Assembly: GCF_017357825.1 (NCBI RefSeq)
Contig: NZ_CP046072.1
Location: forward strand, 2,542,001 to 2,606,000
From: Sulfurimonas aquatica
GTDB taxonomy: Bacteria; Campylobacterota; Campylobacteria; Campylobacterales; Sulfurimonadaceae
Direction of reading: 5' to 3'
DNA: 64,000 bases
Every line of letters starts with the position of its first letter. Positions within the stretch are counted from its first letter, which is position 1. Below the pieces are notes generated by a model. It worked only from the letters and a program-made list of their open reading frames with translations. It searched no databases and was not told where the DNA came from. The position numbers were made by a program, and so were the translations under genes. Of the stretch, positions 25,634 through 35,561 are shown in pieces.

Positions 25634-25734
25634 TAACCTTGATCTTTTTTAAGCTTTTTGTCATTACGCTTCTCTTTTAAACTTTTTGTAGGTGCTTTTT
25701 TAACTGATTTTTGACTATCTTTGCCTTTTGCCAT
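25633..25734 (-). CDS. Small lysine-rich protein, 33 residues
   Basis: ATG 25734 lies five bases after AAAGGAG; ATG 25737 is less well spaced. The product is almost entirely basic (AKGKDSQKSVKKAPTKSLKE then KRNDKKLKK). Short proteins of this composition are recurrent in many bacteria and may bind nucleic acids. No experimental function is known to me. Confidence 0.6.
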   Translation of the reverse strand: MAKGKDSQKSVKKAPTKSLKEKRNDKKLKKDQG

Positions 25735-25821
25735 CATTTCTCCTTTAGTAGAAATTTACTAACTATCTAGTCTTGTATACATTGTATAGGAGTTATACTT
25801 AAAGGAGACACTTTTGGCAGT

Positions 25822-26223
25822 TTATCCCCATTTACGGATTGTATTAGCTATTAACCCTGCTTGCCAATGAATAATTTCATCGGAATTATCTTGCACTATA
25901 GTTGATGTTTGAGATGAAGTCCAAGGGCGTATAGCTATAATAGGTTTTTTATATACTTTAGCCAGCTCTATCTCTTTATTTATCCATTTGCTATAAGTAA
26001 AGTATTTACCAGCCATTATCACCAGACAACTCGACTCTTTTATTTTTTTCTCTATTGCACTTGCTAGCTCTTTTTCTGTTCCATTGACATGAACAGGGTC
26101 CTCTTCAGCAATAGAGTACTTTTGAAACTCTATACCCTCATTTTTAATAATCTCTTCAAGCCCATCATAGATATCTCCATCTGTCCATGAGTGGCTCATA
26201 AATATTTTATATTTTTTACTCAT
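25822..26223 (-). CDS. ThsB-like TIR-domain protein
   Basis: A 133-residue single-domain protein of the TIR-like DUF1863/ThsB group: IFMSHSWTD at the N-terminus, a central SSCLVIMAGKYFTYSKWINKEI and KPIIAIRPW near the end. In Thoeris systems ThsB senses phage and makes a cyclic ADP-ribose signal that activates ThsA. No ThsA-like gene lies beside it here, so it is an orphan in this window. It could act with a distant partner or have another TIR function. Confidence 0.8.
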   Translation of the reverse strand: MSKKYKIFMSHSWTDGDIYDGLEEIIKNEGIEFQKYSIAEEDPVHVNGTEKELASAIEKKIKESSCLVIMAGKYFTYSKWINKEIELAKVYKKPIIAIRPWTSSQTSTIVQDNSDEIIHWQAGLIANTIRKWG

Positions 26224-26402
26224 AATATAGTTTCCTCTTGTGTTTAAATAATTAGCGATGAAAAAAGTCTTAGAAGATGCATGGAGGTTTTCTCTATATT
26301 AAGCATAATTTTCTTTAATTTGTATATTTTATATAAATCTAGCTTAAAAATAAAAATTATATTTGTTATAAGAGGTTTCTATAAAGAATAGTTCGCAAAA
26401 TA

Positions 26403-28097
26403 CTAATAACGCCAATATATATTTTTCTTCTGTTTTGTATTAATATTTTCATGATAATTTAACTGACAAGAGTTTAAGCCTTCTACTGCTTCTCTAAAAG
26501 TTAAAAATATGTTTTCTTGAGCTACTAGTTCCGGAATCAGCTCAATATTTTTGAGCATATCTTTTGGTTGCTTTTGAATCTCACTCAACACCACAGTGAT
26601 ATTCTTTTTATGTAACTCTAAGATGGCATCTTCTATTGCATACATTCCGGACTGGTCAATAGATGGAACATTATGCATTCTAAAAATAACTATACTAACA
26701 CTAGGTAGCTCTTTCATCATCTTTTTAAAGTGTGCCGTAAATCCAAAAAATATAGGGCCATCGAAATGTTGAATGTATACTTGATTTTTAATATCATCAG
26801 GGATAGCTTTTTCATCATCTTCAAGGTCACGATGATGAAAATCATCCAACAGCGTCGAACTTACGGCTTTAGATTCTGATATGTCTCCCATCTGCTTCAT
26901 AAACAAAAGAGAAGCCATAACTAGCCCCATGGCAACTGCTTGAAGTAAGTCTACAAAAACAGTTATCACCACAACAATAATCATAACCACTGCATCAGAA
27001 CGAGGTATACGAAAGAGATGTTTTATGCCCTTATAATCAATGATACCAATACCTACAGTAATTAAAATCCCTGCTAATACAGGAAGTGGAATAAGTTTAG
27101 CATAGTCACCAACGCCAAAAAGCACTATAAGAAGTACTAAGGAGTGTACAACTCCAGACAATCTCCCCCTTCCCCCAGCATGAATATTTACAACCGTACG
27201 CATAGTGGCCCCTGCACCTGGAAGCCCACCAATGATACCTGCAACCATATTCCCAATACCCTGACCGATGAGTTCTTTGTTTGAGTCATGTTGCGTTTTT
27301 GTCATGTTATCTGCTACAACGGAGGTTAAAAGTGAATCAATTGCTCCAAGGGAAGCTAAGGTAAGAGCGGGAATAATCATAACCATTGGATGATGCCAAT
27401 CCATACCTATCAAAGTATCTAAGTGAATATCAGGAAGGCCCTTAGGGATGTCTCCTATTATTGGTACGTTTAGAGCCATCATAGAAGAGATTATAGATAG
27501 GCTCAAGAGTGCAACTAATGTAGATGGTACAGCTTTAGTTACTTTTGGAAATGTATATATTATTGCTATAGTCGCAAACGCGAGTATCATTGCATTTATA
27601 TTTAGACTATTTTCTATTGTGCCAAGATTGGAGAATATATCTATTATACTCCCTGGTGATTTCATTCCAAAAACTGGAAAAATCTGCATAAGTATAATAA
27701 TTATACCTATACCACTCATAAAACCAGAGATTACAGGGTATGGCATATATCTTATATACTGACCAATGCGAGATATCCCCATCAGCACCATAAATAGACC
27801 TGCTAAAACAAATGTTGCCACTATGGTTCCAATAGCTGCTTCTATGGAACCATAAATTGCGATTTCTCCAGCGATTATTGCTGATGATACTACTGTCATG
27901 GGGCCTGTTGGACCAGATATCTGAGTGTGTGTTCCTCCAAAAAGAGAAGCAAAAAAGCCCAGAGCTATCGCTCCATAAAGCCCCGCTATTGCTCCCATAC
28001 CAGATTGAACTCCAAATGCTAGAGCAAGAGGAAGAGCAACTATGGCCGCTGTCATACCACCAAAGAGATCGCCAGATAAATTTTTATTTTTTAGCAC
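26403..28097 (-). CDS. SulP family anion transporter
   Basis: A 564-residue inner-membrane transporter with the SLC26A/SulP layout: about 12-14 membrane segments (starting LSGDLFGGMTAAIVALPLALAFGV), the conserved FGGTHTQISGPTGPMTVV motif and a C-terminal STAS domain (about 430-545; VSIVIFRMHNVPSIDQSGMYA). Such proteins carry sulfate or bicarbonate; substrate cannot be decided. It is divergent from the diguanylate cyclase gene, sharing a 141-bp promoter region. Confidence 0.92.
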   Translation of the reverse strand: MLKNKNLSGDLFGGMTAAIVALPLALAFGVQSGMGAIAGLYGAIALGFFASLFGGTHTQISGPTGPMTVVSSAIIAGEIAIYGSIEAAIGTIVATFVLAGLFMVLMGISRIGQYIRYMPYPVISGFMSGIGIIIILMQIFPVFGMKSPGSIIDIFSNLGTIENSLNINAMILAFATIAIIYTFPKVTKAVPSTLVALLSLSIISSMMALNVPIIGDIPKGLPDIHLDTLIGMDWHHPMVMIIPALTLASLGAIDSLLTSVVADNMTKTQHDSNKELIGQGIGNMVAGIIGGLPGAGATMRTVVNIHAGGRGRLSGVVHSLVLLIVLFGVGDYAKLIPLPVLAGILITVGIGIIDYKGIKHLFRIPRSDAVVMIIVVVITVFVDLLQAVAMGLVMASLLFMKQMGDISESKAVSSTLLDDFHHRDLEDDEKAIPDDIKNQVYIQHFDGPIFFGFTAHFKKMMKELPSVSIVIFRMHNVPSIDQSGMYAIEDAILELHKKNITVVLSEIQKQPKDMLKNIELIPELVAQENIFLTFREAVEGLNSCQLNYHENINTKQKKNIYWRY

Positions 28098-28238
28098 TTA
28101 ATTTCCTATTATTTTTGTTTTTCTTAATTTATAGTTTTCTTAAATATAAAATTTATTATATACAAATTTATTATAATTGTACTCTTTTTGCTATAATATC
28201 TTATGGGCTAAACAATAAATCATATTTTAAGGTATTAA

Positions 28239-29726
28239 TTGAGTACAACTATTAAAAACTCTGAAATCATCGATAAAGTTCGTAGACTTATGTATGTGCT
28301 TATCGGCATTATCACCATTATTGTTTTGCTATTCTTATATATGGGTTATCTACATAATAAGTATGCTTTTGAGACTATAGAAAAAGAAGAAAAAAAAATT
28401 GCCTCTAAGATATATGAAAACACCTTTAATGATTTTATTAAAAAATATGAGTCCATCGCTGAAAATATTTTGCTCGATAACAATGTACTCCAAGCACTTA
28501 AAAATAGTGATAGAAAAGCCCTTTTAGATATTACACTACCAATTTATAAAAACCTCAATAAAGAGAATCCATTTCTGCAAGTAATGCATTTTCACACAAA
28601 AGATACAGTAAGTTTTTTAAGACTCCATAAACCAGAAAAATTTGGAGATGATCTTAGTTCTATTCGACATATGATTAATAAAGTAAATAGTACACATAAA
28701 AAACAGATAGGCATAGAGGTAGGTCGTTATGGTATATACTCTAGAGTAGCTCTGCCTATCATAAACAAAAAAAACGAGTTTTTAGGTGTCTTGGAATTTG
28801 GTATAAATATAAACTATATACTTGATGTTTTTGGCAAGAAGTATGACTTTCACCCTATCCTTCTTATAGAAAAAAAGCTCTTTACTATCATTTATAAAGG
28901 CTATGAAGGAGTTGCATATAGCTCCTATTCAGATGGGTATTACGCTATTGACTCACAAAGTGAAAATGAAAGAGAAAAATCCTGCAACAATAGTATAACT
29001 TTTAAAGTTACCGATCTCAAAAGTGCAACTAACGACAATATTGGTCAGATTCTTTTTACAAAGGATATGACACTCTATATGAATCTAAAAAATACGACTA
29101 GAAACTTATCTATAATCTCTGCTCTGATTATGGTTTTTATAGCCTTATATATCATTCGCATCATACTTAAACGCCATATCCATGTCATTAATGAGTATGA
29201 GAGTAGGCTAAATATTAAACATAGATCGCTTCTCAAACTAAGTAACACTGACCACCTAACAAAAATAAATAATCGTCAAGCAATAGAAAGATACCTCTCA
29301 AAAGAGTTAAAACGCGCTAAAAGACACAATGTGCAACTCTCTTTACTTATGATAGATATAGACAACTTTAAAAGTATAAATGATACTTTTGGTCATAATA
29401 CTGGAGATCATGTAATAAAAAATATTGCTAAAATAATCTCCACAACTATTCGTGATACTGACTACTGTGGTAGATGGGGTGGTGAGGAGTTTATAATTCT
29501 CTGTCCTGAAACATCATCCACAAACGCCATTGTACTTGCTGAGAAAATCAGAGAAGCCGTACACGCATTTAACTTTAAAATAGGTAGAGATTTAACATGT
29601 AGCATTGGCGTATGTGAATATGCAGAGGGCTATGATGCTGAAATGTTAGTTGGCAATGCCGACAGTGCACTCTATAGTGCAAAAAACAGTGGAAAAAATA
29701 GAGTCATCGTTTATCAGACTCCATAG
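28239..29726 (+). CDS. Membrane-bound diguanylate cyclase with sensor domain
   Basis: A 495-residue protein starting at TTG 28239 with AAGG upstream and TATAAT at 28192-28197. Two membrane spans (about 15-40 and 280-305) flank a periplasmic domain, probably dCACHE-like, with HFHTKDTVSFLRLHKPEKFG. A C-terminal GGDEF domain (about 335-490) has the active-site GRWGGEEF, so it should synthesise cyclic di-GMP. An RxxD inhibitory site is not obvious. Its end is just upstream of the TRCACA-box promoter of the efflux operon. Confidence 0.9.
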   Translation: MSTTIKNSEIIDKVRRLMYVLIGIITIIVLLFLYMGYLHNKYAFETIEKEEKKIASKIYENTFNDFIKKYESIAENILLDNNVLQALKNSDRKALLDITLPIYKNLNKENPFLQVMHFHTKDTVSFLRLHKPEKFGDDLSSIRHMINKVNSTHKKQIGIEVGRYGIYSRVALPIINKKNEFLGVLEFGININYILDVFGKKYDFHPILLIEKKLFTIIYKGYEGVAYSSYSDGYYAIDSQSENEREKSCNNSITFKVTDLKSATNDNIGQILFTKDMTLYMNLKNTTRNLSIISALIMVFIALYIIRIILKRHIHVINEYESRLNIKHRSLLKLSNTDHLTKINNRQAIERYLSKELKRAKRHNVQLSLLMIDIDNFKSINDTFGHNTGDHVIKNIAKIISTTIRDTDYCGRWGGEEFIILCPETSSTNAIVLAEKIREAVHAFNFKIGRDLTCSIGVCEYAEGYDAEMLVGNADSALYSAKNSGKNRVIVYQTP

Positions 29727-29743
29727 TGCGGATATAGCGCGCT

Positions 29744-29775
29744 TGCACAGCTAGTACACAAAAAATTGATACTAT
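29744..29775 (+). promoter_or_regulatory. TRCACA-box promoter of efflux operon
   Basis: TGCACA (29744) - N5 - TACACA (29755-29760) - 9 bp - TACTAT (29770-29775). This is one of six copies in 29.7-41 kb with the same layout. The second half-site takes the place of the -35 element, as at activator-dependent promoters. Confidence 0.75.
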
Positions 29776-29799
29776 TCTTTAATATAAAGGATACAAATC

Positions 29800-30978
29800 A
29801 TGAAATTTTTTCTTTTCTTTCTACTCTGTTTTACTCTAAACGCTAAAACTATCAGTTTAGATGATGCTATAAACTTAGCCTTAAAAAACAACCCCTCCCT
29901 AGAATCAATAAATAAAAAAATCGAGATAAATAGACAAAATATAAAACTATCTACAAAATTTTCAAACCCTCAACTACAGCTTACTAAAAACACTCTAGAT
30001 AGCTCACAAGCAATGAGTCAAACCACTCTAACTCTCTCTCAAAAACTTCCCCTTACGTCTAAACGCCACTTAAGAGAAAGAGTAAGCATGGCAGAACAGG
30101 AGCTTATCTATGAAGAGATGCGAGATGCCAAAGTGGCGTTAGTCAAGGAAGTTAAACTTGAAGCTTACACTCTTTGGGAACTCCAAGAGTTAAAACAGAT
30201 AATAAAAGAGTATATAAACCTAACAGAGCAAAACATTGAACTCTATGAGTCTTATACCAGCATAAGCGATAACCAACATATGGGAATCATGAAAGCTAAA
30301 CTATCACTTTCAGATTTAAAGATTGGGATAAATATAATCAATACTAAAATCAAATCCTCCTATGCAAGGCTCTCATATCTTTGCTCATCTGATATCTCCG
30401 ACTTAGAGGTAAAACTTCTTATGGGAGACAAACCTGAGTTTCCTAGACTTCAAGACTCACTAAAGAACAATACAAAGATAGCTATAAAAGCCAAAGAGAG
30501 ACTCAAACAAAATGCAAAAATAGAAGTTGCTTCCATTGAGAACTACCCAGATATTAATCTTATGGCAGGCTACTCGCATAGAGAAAACTTTGATGACTTT
30601 CTCAACATTGGCATAGGTCTCTCTCTTCCCATCTACTCTAGAGAAGATTTAAAAGAGGAAAAAGAACGCCAAGAGTCGCTCCGTATCTCTTCTTTAAGCG
30701 AAGATGTTACTAACACTATAAACACAGAGCTAAATATCTACTACTTACAAATGCTCTCATCATATGATATCTATCACATCATACAAGATGATTCACTCCC
30801 ACAAGTAGAACATATGTTTGAGCTAACACACACTTCCATCTCTACTGGCTCCGATCTTTTTAAATACGTGGACATTCTATTTAGCAAACTTAAATTAGAG
30901 CAAAAAAGTATAAACGCCATAAGTAACTATAACCGAGCAAAAGCTGAAATATCTGCTCTAGGAGGAGCGCTACAATGA
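29800..30978 (+). CDS. TolC-family outer-membrane efflux protein (CusC-like)
   Basis: A 392-residue protein with a signal peptide (KFFLFFLLCFTLNAK) and the repeated helical pattern of TolC/OEP proteins (SLDDAINLALKNNPSLESI at the start of the mature part and a matching C-terminal half). It forms the outer-membrane channel of the adjacent efflux system. Its end overlaps the adaptor start by four bases (30975-30978). It is driven by the TRCACA-box promoter 24 bases upstream. Confidence 0.85.
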   Translation: MKFFLFFLLCFTLNAKTISLDDAINLALKNNPSLESINKKIEINRQNIKLSTKFSNPQLQLTKNTLDSSQAMSQTTLTLSQKLPLTSKRHLRERVSMAEQELIYEEMRDAKVALVKEVKLEAYTLWELQELKQIIKEYINLTEQNIELYESYTSISDNQHMGIMKAKLSLSDLKIGINIINTKIKSSYARLSYLCSSDISDLEVKLLMGDKPEFPRLQDSLKNNTKIAIKAKERLKQNAKIEVASIENYPDINLMAGYSHRENFDDFLNIGIGLSLPIYSREDLKEEKERQESLRISSLSEDVTNTINTELNIYYLQMLSSYDIYHIIQDDSLPQVEHMFELTHTSISTGSDLFKYVDILFSKLKLEQKSINAISNYNRAKAEISALGGALQ

Positions 30979-31973
30979 AACTTATAAAATTATTTTTACT
31001 ACTCTTACCCATTCTACTTACCGCTAAAGAGTCTACCGTAGAGCAACTCTTTAACGTACAAACCATAAAAGCAAAAAGCATTCAGACAAGTCATACGAAA
31101 AAGGCATATGCTTATGTAAAGCCTGATGATGAGAGAGTCTATCATGTCACTCCGCGTTATAGTGGGTTTGTTATAAAAGTACATGCAAATAAAATCTATC
31201 AGTATGTAAAAAAAGGAGAACCTCTCGTCACTCTCTACTCTCCCGAAGTCTACAAGGCTAAAGAGGAGTACATAAATAGTTACAACTACACCAAAGGAAG
31301 AGACAACAAAGGAATGTTAGAGAGTGCTAAGTTAAAGCTTCAACTTCTAGGTATCAGTAACAAGGAGATAAAGTCGCTACTAAAAAGTAAAACGGTTTCT
31401 CAAAACACTACTATCTACTCTCCAGTGAGTGGTTATATATTTATAAAAAATATCACCAATGGCTCTGCGTTTAATGCAAAATCAATGCTTTATGAGATAG
31501 TAAATCTAGATAAAGTTTGGCTTGAAGCGAAGATATTTGAAGAAGATATCTCTTGGATAAAAAACGCCAACTCTTTTGAAGTGGCTTTTAAAAGTACAAA
31601 TAAGCTATACACAACAAATAAAATGTTTTTATATCCAAACCTAGATCCAAAAGAGGCAAGCGTGACTATGCGTTTAGTCTTAAACAACAAAGAGCACCAG
31701 CTGTTTCCAGGTATGTATGCCACTATAATCATAAAAGACAAAAAACAGACATATCTTACCCTTCCATCAACTGCGGTTATTCGTAAAAACGCAACCCACT
31801 ATGTTTTTATAAGTGGAGAGTATGAAGGTGAATATGAGCCTAAAGAGGTTCACGTCAAAGCTTTAAATAACGAAACGTACATAATAGTAGATGGACTTAC
31901 AGAGGGTGATGAAGTTGTAAATAATGCCCTCTTTATGATGGATAGCGATGCTCAAATAAATGGGCTTTACTAG
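30975..31973 (+). CDS. RND efflux periplasmic adaptor (CusB-like)
   Basis: A 332-residue membrane-fusion protein with a signal peptide (LFLLLLPILLTAKES). Barrel-sandwich hybrid halves are visible (VYHVTPRYSGFVIKVHAN and TTIYSPVSGYIFIKNITNGS), with a helical hairpin between (about 90-140) and a beta-barrel region (NLDKVWLEAKIFEEDI). This order is that of CusB-type adaptors. It overlaps the TolC-like gene by four bases and ends six bases before the pump gene. Confidence 0.88.
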   Translation: MKLIKLFLLLLPILLTAKESTVEQLFNVQTIKAKSIQTSHTKKAYAYVKPDDERVYHVTPRYSGFVIKVHANKIYQYVKKGEPLVTLYSPEVYKAKEEYINSYNYTKGRDNKGMLESAKLKLQLLGISNKEIKSLLKSKTVSQNTTIYSPVSGYIFIKNITNGSAFNAKSMLYEIVNLDKVWLEAKIFEEDISWIKNANSFEVAFKSTNKLYTTNKMFLYPNLDPKEASVTMRLVLNNKEHQLFPGMYATIIIKDKKQTYLTLPSTAVIRKNATHYVFISGEYEGEYEPKEVHVKALNNETYIIVDGLTEGDEVVNNALFMMDSDAQINGLY

Positions 31974-31979
31974 GAGCAT

Positions 31980-34900
31980 ATGATGATAGAAAAACTCATA
32001 GCGTTTAGCATACACAACAAGTTTCTTATCCTTATATCTTCTCTATTTTTAGTTATAGCCTCTTTTTGGAGTATAAAGAACACTCCACTTGATGCCCTGC
32101 CAGACCTCTCTCCTCCTCAGGTCATAGTTCACCTCAAGTGGAGAGGTCAATCTCCAAAAATCATAGAAGAACAAGGGACTTATCCTCTAGTATCTCAATT
32201 TTTATCTATCTCAAATATAAAGAGTGTTCGTGGTTACTCTAGCTATGAAAATGGTCTTATCTACATCATATTTAAAGACTCGACCGATTTATACTGGGCG
32301 AGAACTCGCGTCTTAGAGCAACTCTCCTCTATCTCTTCACAGCTTCCTAGTTCTATGGAAGTGACGCTAGGGCCAGACGCAAGTGGCGTTGGATGGATTT
32401 ATGAGTATGCTCTGAGCTCTAAAACAAAAAACTTAGCCGAGCTAAGAACGCTACAAGATTACTACTACAAGTATGCGTTGCTAAGCGTTGATGGCGTTAG
32501 CGAGGTTGCTAGCATTGGTGGATTTGTCCCTAACTATCAGGTAAGTATAAACAACGACAACCTCATCCGTTATGATTTAAGCATACAAGATGTCGCTAAT
32601 GTCATCAAAAAAAACAATAATGACACCGGAGGCAGGATAGTTATAGAAAATGGGTATGAGTGGATGATTCAAGCCAAAGGATATCTCAAAAACCTTAACG
32701 ACATCCGCTCCCTAGTTATTCCATCAAAAAGAGAAACGCCACTCACCATAGGAGACATAGCAAGGGTTGAGATAGTTCCTTCCGCTCGTCGTGGCATGGC
32801 TGACTTAAATGGTCAAGGTGAAGTAGTTGGTGGCATAGTAATGGTTCGTTATGGTGAAGACGTTTACTCAGCGATAAAACGAGTAAATGAGAAGATGAAA
32901 TCGCTCAAGGTTGACGATGTAGACATTACAGTCGTTTATGATCGCTCCGGGCTTATTGACAAAGCCGTAGACACTCTCACAAGTACGTTGGTTGAAGAGA
33001 GTATCATAGTCGTACTCATCATTGCTCTATTTTTAATGCACCTGCGTTCATCGCTTATCGTTCTTCTTATCTTACCACTTACTATTGGGGCTACGTTTAC
33101 GCTTATGAAACTCTTTGGTATTAGCTCAAATATTATGAGCTTAGGTGGCATCGCTATTGCCATTGGCGCCATGGTAGACGCAAGCATAGTGATGATAGAA
33201 AACTCCCATAAGGCGCTTAACAAGTTTGAAGAACATAACGCAAGGGTTCCAAATGAGAAAGAGAGAGTTCAAATCATCCTCAAATCTTCTCAAGTTGTCG
33301 GTCGTCCAATCTTCTTCGCGCTTGCGCTTATAGTCGTCTCATTTTTACCTATCTTTGCGCTCAGTGGCCAAGAGGGCCTACTTTTTACTCCCCTAGCCTA
33401 TACAAAAACATTTACCATGTCTGCAGGAGCACTCTTAAGCATAACTCTCGTACCTGTACTTATGGTTTTTTTCATAAAGGGGAAAATCGCCAAAGAGAGT
33501 AAAAACCCAATCAATAGATTTTTTATATGGGTATACCATCCAATAATCACTTATGGTTTAAAACTAAAATATCTTCTACTCATACTTACTCTTTTATCTC
33601 TAGGTTATACATATCCTCTTTATAAGGGCCTTAAGTGGGAGTTTATGCCTATGCTTAACGAGCAGACATTTATGTATATGCCTGTTACTCCTTATGGGAT
33701 TTCAGTAGACCAGAGTAAGGCCTTAACGCAAAAAACAGACGCTATCATAAAGTCATTTCCCGAAGTAAAAAATGTCTTTGGAAAAGCTGGTCGTGCTTCA
33801 ACTGCAACAGACCCCGCTCCACTAGGCATGATAGAGAGCATAATTACCTTTAAAGATAAGTCTCAGTGGAGAGATGGCGTTACATATGCAAGCCTTCAAC
33901 AAGAGATGGAAGATGCACTGCAGGTTCCAGGCCTTATAAACTCATGGACCTATCCAATTCGTGGTCGTATAGATATGCTTTTAAGTGGTATTAGAACTCC
34001 TTTGGGGATTAAACTCTATGGACCATCTTCAAAAGGTCTGCAACACTATGGCAAACTCATAGAAAAGAAGCTTCGAGCATTTGATAAAACGCTATCCGTC
34101 TTTGGAGACCAAGCGAGTGCGGGCTACTATCTCAACATAGATATAGATGAGAAGAAACTTCAAAGGTATGGAATGAGCAAAAATACTCTACTAGAGCAGA
34201 CTTCTTTAGCCATAGGAGGGATGAGAGTTTCCACCCTTTACAAAGGACTAGAGCGTTATCCCATTAGTCTGCGTTTAGAAGATGAGCAGAGAAGATCGAT
34301 TGAGTCTCTCAAAAATATTCAGATTAAAACAAAACTTGGCTTTGTTCCCTTTGACACGTTAGCGAATCTCTCTTACCAAGAGAGCGCTTCAATTATAAAG
34401 AGTGAAATGGCGTCGCCCGTTACCTACATATATATAACGCCAAAAGAGGGAGTAAGTGCCACTGCATATAAAAGCCAAGCAAAAGAGCTTCTAGATGAGA
34501 TTAACTTTGAGAGTGGGTATCACATAGAGTGGGCGGGACAGTCTGAGTATTTAGAGTCTGCGATGGCTAAAATTATTTGGATTATTCCTATTGTTTTAAT
34601 GCTTATATTTATGCTTATTTATCTAGCCCTTAAAGATTTGATACCTACAATAATAGTCTTTTTTACTCTTCCCTTTGCTCTTCTTGGTGGACTTATATAT
34701 ATTGAGTACTTAAATTTTTCTATGAGCATAGCTGTCATAGTTGGATTTTTAGCCCTTCTTGGAGTTGCTGCTGAGACTGCCATAGTGATGATAGTCTATC
34801 TTCAAGAGAGTATATCTGAGTCAAAAAAACTGCATGGAACCTCATTTGGTAAAACTCACTTAAGCAGTGCCATATATGAAGGTGCCGTTCAGCGTTTACG

Positions 34901-35099
34901 TCCTAAGCTTATGACCCTCTTTTCTATTTTAATAGGTCTGGCTCCCATTATGTACATTAGCGGAGTTGGAAGTGAAGTGATGCAGAGAATCGCTGCTCCC
35001 ATGATAGGAGGTCTTGTAAGTTCTGCTATTTTAACCCTTGTTATCATCCCTATTTTATTTGAGATCTATAATAGTTATCTTTTAAAAAAGAGTTCTTAA
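31980..35099 (+). CDS. CusA-type heavy-metal RND efflux pump
   Basis: A 1039-residue HME-RND transporter. CusA-like features include the opening TPLDALPDLSPPQVIV, GKAGRASTATDPAPLGM and RIDMLLSGIRTPLGIKLYG, in which the methionines correspond to the Cu/Ag-coordinating positions of E. coli CusA as I recall them. Twelve membrane spans are present, with the proton-relay region VDASIVMIEN. It should export monovalent copper or silver with the TolC-like and CusB-like proteins encoded just upstream. The metal is inferred from the motifs. Confidence 0.9.
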   Translation: MMIEKLIAFSIHNKFLILISSLFLVIASFWSIKNTPLDALPDLSPPQVIVHLKWRGQSPKIIEEQGTYPLVSQFLSISNIKSVRGYSSYENGLIYIIFKDSTDLYWARTRVLEQLSSISSQLPSSMEVTLGPDASGVGWIYEYALSSKTKNLAELRTLQDYYYKYALLSVDGVSEVASIGGFVPNYQVSINNDNLIRYDLSIQDVANVIKKNNNDTGGRIVIENGYEWMIQAKGYLKNLNDIRSLVIPSKRETPLTIGDIARVEIVPSARRGMADLNGQGEVVGGIVMVRYGEDVYSAIKRVNEKMKSLKVDDVDITVVYDRSGLIDKAVDTLTSTLVEESIIVVLIIALFLMHLRSSLIVLLILPLTIGATFTLMKLFGISSNIMSLGGIAIAIGAMVDASIVMIENSHKALNKFEEHNARVPNEKERVQIILKSSQVVGRPIFFALALIVVSFLPIFALSGQEGLLFTPLAYTKTFTMSAGALLSITLVPVLMVFFIKGKIAKESKNPINRFFIWVYHPIITYGLKLKYLLLILTLLSLGYTYPLYKGLKWEFMPMLNEQTFMYMPVTPYGISVDQSKALTQKTDAIIKSFPEVKNVFGKAGRASTATDPAPLGMIESIITFKDKSQWRDGVTYASLQQEMEDALQVPGLINSWTYPIRGRIDMLLSGIRTPLGIKLYGPSSKGLQHYGKLIEKKLRAFDKTLSVFGDQASAGYYLNIDIDEKKLQRYGMSKNTLLEQTSLAIGGMRVSTLYKGLERYPISLRLEDEQRRSIESLKNIQIKTKLGFVPFDTLANLSYQESASIIKSEMASPVTYIYITPKEGVSATAYKSQAKELLDEINFESGYHIEWAGQSEYLESAMAKIIWIIPIVLMLIFMLIYLALKDLIPTIIVFFTLPFALLGGLIYIEYLNFSMSIAVIVGFLALLGVAAETAIVMIVYLQESISESKKLHGTSFGKTHLSSAIYEGAVQRLRPKLMTLFSILIGLAPIMYISGVGSEVMQRIAAPMIGGLVSSAILTLVIIPILFEIYNSYLLKKSS

Positions 35100-35109
35100 T
35101 GCTAAGGAG

Positions 35110-35141
35110 TGCACACTCTTTGCACATACGCTCAGTATACT
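35110..35141 (+). promoter_or_regulatory. TRCACA-box promoter of FixH/YtkA-like gene
   Basis: TGCACA (35110-35115) - N5 - TGCACA (35121-35126) - 9 bp - TATACT (35136-35141). It lies 25 bp before the ATG and gives this last gene of the efflux block its own regulated promoter. Confidence 0.75.
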
Positions 35142-35166
35142 ATCTTCATAATATATAGGAGAAAAA

Positions 35167-35553
35167 ATGAAAACTTTAACAAAAATCTTACTCATACTAT
35201 TTATGGGAGTCACTCTAATCCATGCTTCAGCGTTTACAAAAGAAGCTAAGTATAAAAAGACAAAGATAGTACTAAGCTCTCAAAAGCCCTTAAGTGTTGG
35301 AACAAATACCCTAACATTACATATTACGAAAAAATCAAAAGTTATTAAGAACGCTAAAGTCTCCATCAAAGCCTTTATGCCTGCTATGCCAGGAATGCCT
35401 GCGATGGAGTATGAAACAGATACTAAAGAGCTTAAAGATGGTGTTTATGAAGGAAAAGTACAACTCTCTATGCATGGGACATGGCAAATCCATATTTTTA
35501 TAACTCCCCAGAGTGGCAAAAAATCAAGAGTAAAAAGCTCTCTTACCTTTTAA
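35167..35553 (+). CDS. Periplasmic FixH/YtkA-like protein
   Basis: A 128-residue exported protein (signal LLILFMGVTLIHA) with an immunoglobulin-like beta fold of the FixH/YtkA type: VGTNTLTLHITKK, then the Met-rich segment KAFMPAMPGMPAMEYE and STMHGTWQIHIFI-like end. The methionine cluster fits binding of copper in the periplasm and it sits next to a Cus-like system. It has its own box promoter. The stop overlaps the convergent GMC oxidoreductase gene by four bases. Confidence 0.75.
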   Translation: MKTLTKILLILFMGVTLIHASAFTKEAKYKKTKIVLSSQKPLSVGTNTLTLHITKKSKVIKNAKVSIKAFMPAMPGMPAMEYETDTKELKDGVYEGKVQLSMHGTWQIHIFITPQSGKKSRVKSSLTF

Positions 35554-35561
35554 GAGAGCTT
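35535..35561. terminator. Bidirectional terminator overlapping two stop codons
   Basis: An 11-bp perfect stem, aagctctctta/taagagagctt, with loop ccttt includes the stop codons of both convergent genes (plus 35551-35553, minus 35550-35552). A T6 run follows at 35571. Confidence 0.75.

Noticed and set aside
25822-26223. Complete Thoeris system
   Set aside because: No ThsA-like NADase or Macro/SLOG effector gene lies within the neighbouring genes.
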